Of a stretch of 8,863 nt of DNA, positions 6,373 to 8,863 are shown piece by piece (the stretch's first letter is position 1; every line of letters begins with the position of its first letter). Location: NCBI GenBank assembly GCA_943914745.1, contig CALUDF010000113.1, positions 1 through 8,863 on the forward strand. The letters are read 5' to 3'. A program made the position numbers and the translations under genes. The notes beneath the pieces were generated by a model. That model was given only the letters and a program-made list of their open reading frames with translations, ran no database searches and had not been told where the DNA came from. Origin of the DNA: an uncultured Bacteriovorax sp. GTDB lineage: Bacteria > Bdellovibrionota > Bacteriovoracia > Bacteriovoracales > Bacteriovoracaceae.

Positions 6373-7632
6373 TTATAATTGAAAGTAATTCTTTATTCCA
6401 AAAAAGACGTTACTGGCATTTTTGATTTTTGCGAGCTGGGATTTTTCACGTCCCCAATAGCTCTCGGCCCCCAGGCTTACCTCAAGAGTGTTGTTGATGG
6501 GCCAGGCAAAGAGCCCTTGGAGGGCGTGGCCTTTTTCAGAGAACTCATGAGTGTAAGAGAGGTCGATCTTTTTTTCTTCACCTAGGTCGTATGAAAGTTT
6601 TAAGATTGAATAGCTTTGTTTTTTTTCTCGGAAAGCCTCGCTTAGCTCTTTACTTAACATTGAAGAAGCATAGATGAGGACTGCAGAGAAATCATTGTAT
6701 GTTGGAGTGTCAATGCTTACGAGAACATTTGTCATGTTGAGTGGAGTGCTTAAGAGATTAAAGCCTGAGATTGAATTGATGTGCTTATCCTGGGTGTAGA
6801 CGACATCTGTCCTGAAAACAAAGTCATCAAAAAGAGTTTTGGCCAAAGAAGCGCCGATGGTGCTGACTCTCTCATGAGCTTCCGCGACCACAACTCTGTC
6901 AAAATTAGCGGAGACAAGTTTATAAGTGGCGTCCCTATCTAGGTAATTGTAGTAAAATAAAGCAGTGTCAAGGCCTTCGAAGCTAAAAGAAATTTTCCCG
7001 CCGTATTCATGCTCTTTGAAAAAATCCGGAGAGTTCTCCCTGATGGCCACAGCTTCATTTTGCGGTAGAAGATTTTTAGTAAAAAGGTTCAGTGGCAAGT
7101 TTTGGGAAAACCTTGGCTCAGGAGAATAGATCATTTGCACAGAGCCGTTTTCAAAAAAGTATTTAAAGTTCACCAGAAAAAGCGGGAGCCTGGACTCTGA
7201 GTAGTCTGAATAAAAAGTCTCTCTTAAGTCTTTGGGGTTGATAATATCAGCATAATTAAAACCAAAAGCTTCACCCCAGGCGACTTCCTGATAACCGGTC
7301 TGTAAAACCCATGAAGATGCTTTGAACTTTACAACGTTTTCACCTAGATAAATATCACGGGTATCTTCTTTGTTTTCTGGCGGGGTGCTTGAGAGATCAG
7401 AGTAGAGGGAGTTGTATGTCCATCTCAGCTGGTTGATAAAAGTTAAGTCTGAACCAATCCGTGCTTCTTGCTCAAGTTGGGCACGGTAGCGTTGAGCATT
7501 GCTTTCATTGGCATCAGAGATGTAATGCCCGGCCCTGGCCGAAATATGGCCGCGTATTAAATATTCATTACTAGCGCAGGAGAGCGCAGGTATAATTAAA
7601 ACACTAAGAGCAATTGAGAGTTTTTTTATCAA
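6373..7632 (-). CDS. Outer-membrane beta-barrel protein, DUF1302-like
   Basis: A 419-residue secreted protein. Residues 1-20 form a Lys-Lys plus hydrophobic signal peptide, probably cut near CAS-NEY. The Cys at 19 does not sit in a lipobox (Ala at -3, Leu at -2), so I do not call it a lipoprotein. The rest alternates polar and hydrophobic or aromatic residues as in barrel strands. The block at 113-150 (GYQEVAWGEAFGFNYADI, then INPKDLRE and SRLPL) closely resembles the hallmark of DUF1302 outer-membrane proteins. It ends in Leu rather than the usual C-terminal Phe. The start is a TTG whose bases overlap the TGA of the upstream gene (TTGA, 4-nt overlap); no ATG lies nearby that would keep the signal peptide, so coupled translation is likely, with only a weak AGG upstream. 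Within this operon it is the natural outer-membrane partner of the LolA-like carrier and ABC transporter. Passage versus receptor function is unknown. Confidence 0.8.
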   Translation of the reverse strand: MIKKLSIALSVLIIPALSCASNEYLIRGHISARAGHYISDANESNAQRYRAQLEQEARIGSDLTFINQLRWTYNSLYSDLSSTPPENKEDTRDIYLGENVVKFKASSWVLQTGYQEVAWGEAFGFNYADIINPKDLRETFYSDYSESRLPLFLVNFKYFFENGSVQMIYSPEPRFSQNLPLNLFTKNLLPQNEAVAIRENSPDFFKEHEYGGKISFSFEGLDTALFYYNYLDRDATYKLVSANFDRVVVAEAHERVSTIGASLAKTLFDDFVFRTDVVYTQDKHINSISGFNLLSTPLNMTNVLVSIDTPTYNDFSAVLIYASSMLSKELSEAFREKKQSYSILKLSYDLGEEKKIDLSYTHEFSEKGHALQGLFAWPINNTLEVSLGAESYWGREKSQLAKIKNASNVFFGIKNYFQL

Positions 7633-8348
7633 AATTCCAGCCTGTCTTTATTGAATAAACTTTCATCAAATTTTTCTGACCTGTGATCGGAGAAGATGAG
7701 TGTTGAGACTTTTTCTTTTTGAAGATAGTCGCGAATTTCCATCTTGGTTGATCTCTCCATTCCCTGAATCATCTTTAATTCAGAGAATTCTGCCCTCTTT
7801 AGTGGTTTTCCCGAAAGTGCAAAGAAAGTGGCTTCAGAAGGAATAAAATCTTTCTTGCTGACAAAGTACTCAATGCGGCCATAGGTGACTTTTTTATTCT
7901 TGGCCTTGAGTTCTAATTTATAAAACTCTGCATTTCCTTTTTTCTCAGTCCCAATCAGGGTGGCATCATAATCTTCTGCATAATTGGTTCTGGCAATGTC
8001 TCCATTGGCGACTTCCCCAGTGAGTTTTTGCTCCAAAGAAATGCGCAGAGGTTTTTTAATATTCTGTGTATAAAGCCAGATGTCGTATTCCTTCATGAGA
8101 AGCTTTCTTCCACGGGCGCGCTCTGGTTCTGTTTGTTCGGTTAAAGAGGCATTGGAGTTTTTAAAGGCCACTTTGTAAACTTCTCTTTTCCCATCTTGAT
8201 TAGTGATGGTGACGTTAAAAGAATGCGAAGTGTTTCCTAAGCCTCTTCGAAGGTCGGCCTTCTTTACAATTTCATTGGGATCAATATCAGCGGCAAAAAC
8301 ACTTGCCGTTAAGAAAAAAGACAAAAGAGATCTGCCTAAAAATGACAT
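7629..8348 (-). CDS. Secreted LolA-like 'outer membrane lipoprotein-sorting' protein
   Basis: Periplasmic protein of 239 residues. The signal peptide is MSFLGRSLLSFFLTASVFA, followed by ADIDPNEIVKKAD, the usual mature start in this group. The body matches what I know of the LolA-like family annotated as outer membrane lipoprotein-sorting protein (Pfam LolA_like, PF17131): an ERARGRKLLM block (76-85), DIWLYTQNIKKPLRIS (89-104), a GDIARTNYAEDYD block (116-128), YGRIEYFVSKKD (156-167), then a last-strand MEIRDY. Such proteins have the open-barrel fold that holds a lipid or acylated cargo. I chose ATG 8348, not the in-frame GTG 8357, because AAGGTGG at plus-strand 8354-8360 is an ideal Shine-Dalgarno for the ATG, while the GTG lies inside it. 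First gene of the four-gene operon; its stop overlaps the barrel gene start by 4 nt. It likely carries cargo between the ABC permease and the outer membrane. It has no lipobox, so it should be soluble. Cargo unknown. Confidence 0.85.
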   Translation of the reverse strand: MSFLGRSLLSFFLTASVFAADIDPNEIVKKADLRRGLGNTSHSFNVTITNQDGKREVYKVAFKNSNASLTEQTEPERARGRKLLMKEYDIWLYTQNIKKPLRISLEQKLTGEVANGDIARTNYAEDYDATLIGTEKKGNAEFYKLELKAKNKKVTYGRIEYFVSKKDFIPSEATFFALSGKPLKRAEFSELKMIQGMERSTKMEIRDYLQKEKVSTLIFSDHRSEKFDESLFNKDRLEF

Positions 8349-8353
8349 CCTAA

Positions 8354-8360
8354 CCACCTT
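8354..8360 (-). promoter_or_regulatory. Shine-Dalgarno that fixes the LolA-like gene start
   Basis: AAGGTGG on the minus strand lies 5 nt before ATG 8348. It overlaps the alternative GTG start at 8357, which has no ribosome site of its own, so the ATG is preferred. Confidence 0.7.
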
Positions 8361-8375
8361 ATAAAAAGAGATAGG

Positions 8376-8405
8376 TTAATACTAATGCAAAACACATCCT
8401 ATCAA
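8376..8405 (-). promoter_or_regulatory. Candidate sigma70-type promoter of the LolA-like/barrel/ABC operon
   Basis: On the minus strand TTGATA (8405-8400; 5 of 6 to TTGACA) is followed after 18 nt by TATTAA (8381-8376; 4 of 6 to TATAAT). Transcription would begin near 8369, giving a leader of about 20 nt with the Shine-Dalgarno. GATAGG (8370-8375) and CCTATC (8398-8403) on the plus strand form a 6-bp inverted repeat framing the core promoter, which might be an operator or chance. This is the only gap upstream of the operon, so a promoter is expected here. Confidence 0.35.
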
Positions 8406-8433
8406 AAGACAGAAATATTTTTGTCGTGGACAT

Positions 8434-8455
8434 AAACGCTCGGGAATTAGCGTTT
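8434..8455 (-). terminator. Stem-loop around the stop of the right-hand gene
   Basis: AAACGCT (8434-8440) and AGCGTTT (8449-8455) pair perfectly over 7 bp with an 8-nt loop that holds part of the stop codon of the right-hand gene. On the minus strand only three T follow, so it would be a weak intrinsic terminator. On the plus strand four T end the stem. It separates that gene from the promoter region of the next operon. Confidence 0.35.
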
Positions 8456-8863
8456 TAAGCTTGCCTGGCAAAGGCTTGGGTCAAAAGGCAAGGCCAAAGA
8501 GTGGTGAAAACCTGGACTATCGATTCCCCAACGGATCTTGAACATATCAAAAGAATTTTTAAGGCTCTCTTCTTTGACTCGTGAGGTGATAAGTGTATAC
8601 GAAGTTAGGCCAGAATTAAGAGGTCTATGAAAGAGAGCTTCACCTCCACATTGCATAAGAAGTGGGTCATTGTCGCTAAATTCACATTTTTCAACAGGCC
8701 ATGAGATGAGCACTTCTTGATCAAGTGAAGCCAAGTCTTCTTCAGCGATCTTGAGGAGTGGTAACGTCATTTTTGTGACGACTCCATCGTAAAGAGGAAA
8801 GTCATCAGCTCCCATAATATTGTTGTAACGTAAAAATAATCTCTCTTCCGTATTAATCTTTCC
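8447..8863 (-). CDS. Unrecognised protein, C-terminal part only
   Basis: The frame stays open to the window edge (16 codons before the first in-window ATG at 8815), so the start lies outside and 138 C-terminal residues are visible. I do not recognise a family. The visible part is mixed in composition, with no membrane segment or coiled coil. It has three Cys: one in the VEKCEF stretch, one in a QCGGEALF stretch, and one near the end (PSLCQASLKR). The first two lie 13 residues apart and could form a disulfide if the protein is exported, but that cannot be judged without the N-terminus. Alternating segments such as LTSYTLITSRV and HHSLALPF suggest beta structure. It lies upstream of, and in the same direction as, the LolA-like operon, separated by a stem-loop and 98 nt, so it is probably a separate transcript. 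Confidence 0.75.
   Translation of the reverse strand, partial: GKINTEERLFLRYNNIMGADDFPLYDGVVTKMTLPLLKIAEEDLASLDQEVLISWPVEKCEFSDNDPLLMQCGGEALFHRPLNSGLTSYTLITSRVKEESLKNSFDMFKIRWGIDSPGFHHSLALPFDPSLCQASLKR

Noticed and set aside
7570..7576. Lipoprotein signal on the barrel protein (Cys19)
   Set aside because: Position -3 is Ala and -2 is Leu, not a lipobox; the rest looks like a barrel with a normal signal peptide.
8355..8357. GTG 8357 as start of the LolA-like gene
   Set aside because: It lies inside the Shine-Dalgarno that serves ATG 8348, and the ATG gives a cleaner signal peptide.
8813..8815. ATG 8815 as start of the right-hand gene
   Set aside because: The frame continues open through 16 more codons to the window edge and no Shine-Dalgarno precedes the ATG.

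Overview
The window looks like the chromosome of a Gram-negative bacterium. It encodes an outer-membrane beta-barrel, a periplasmic LolA-fold protein and an FtsX-type ABC transporter. Moderate G+C, very tight packing and the overall protein style would suit a Bdellovibrionota/Bacteriovoracia-like organism, but that placement is an impression, not shown by a marker. I see no rRNA, tRNA, CRISPR array, insertion sequence or phage gene.

Plus strand, about 1-4457. The end of a long, almost purely coiled-coil protein (574 visible residues with no Pro, Cys or Trp; 5' end outside the window) is followed after 50 nt by a pyruvate kinase. That kinase has a two-cluster ferredoxin domain fused to its C-terminus. 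Two nt after its stop comes queG, epoxyqueuosine reductase, itself an iron-sulfur and cobalamin enzyme. Three features of the pyruvate kinase gene stand out. An 11-bp inverted repeat covers its ribosome binding site. A run of ten A sits exactly between the kinase and ferredoxin domains, with stop codons close by in both other frames. The second ferredoxin motif has Asp where the second Cys is expected.

Minus strand, about 8348 down to 4440. Four genes are packed as one operon (4-nt overlap, 8-nt gap, 1-nt overlap): a secreted LolA-like 'outer membrane lipoprotein-sorting' protein, a DUF1302-like outer-membrane barrel, a LolD/MacB-type ATPase and a single FtsX/MacB-type permease. Together they could form a trans-envelope route: inner-membrane ABC extractor, periplasmic carrier, outer-membrane barrel. 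The cargo is unknown. A candidate promoter lies in the 98-nt gap upstream. The operon ends by overlapping the end of queG by 18 bp, tail to tail, with a perfect GC-rich hairpin on each side.

Minus strand, 8863 down to 8447: the C-terminal 138 residues of an unrecognised protein whose start lies outside the window, with a small stem-loop around its stop codon.
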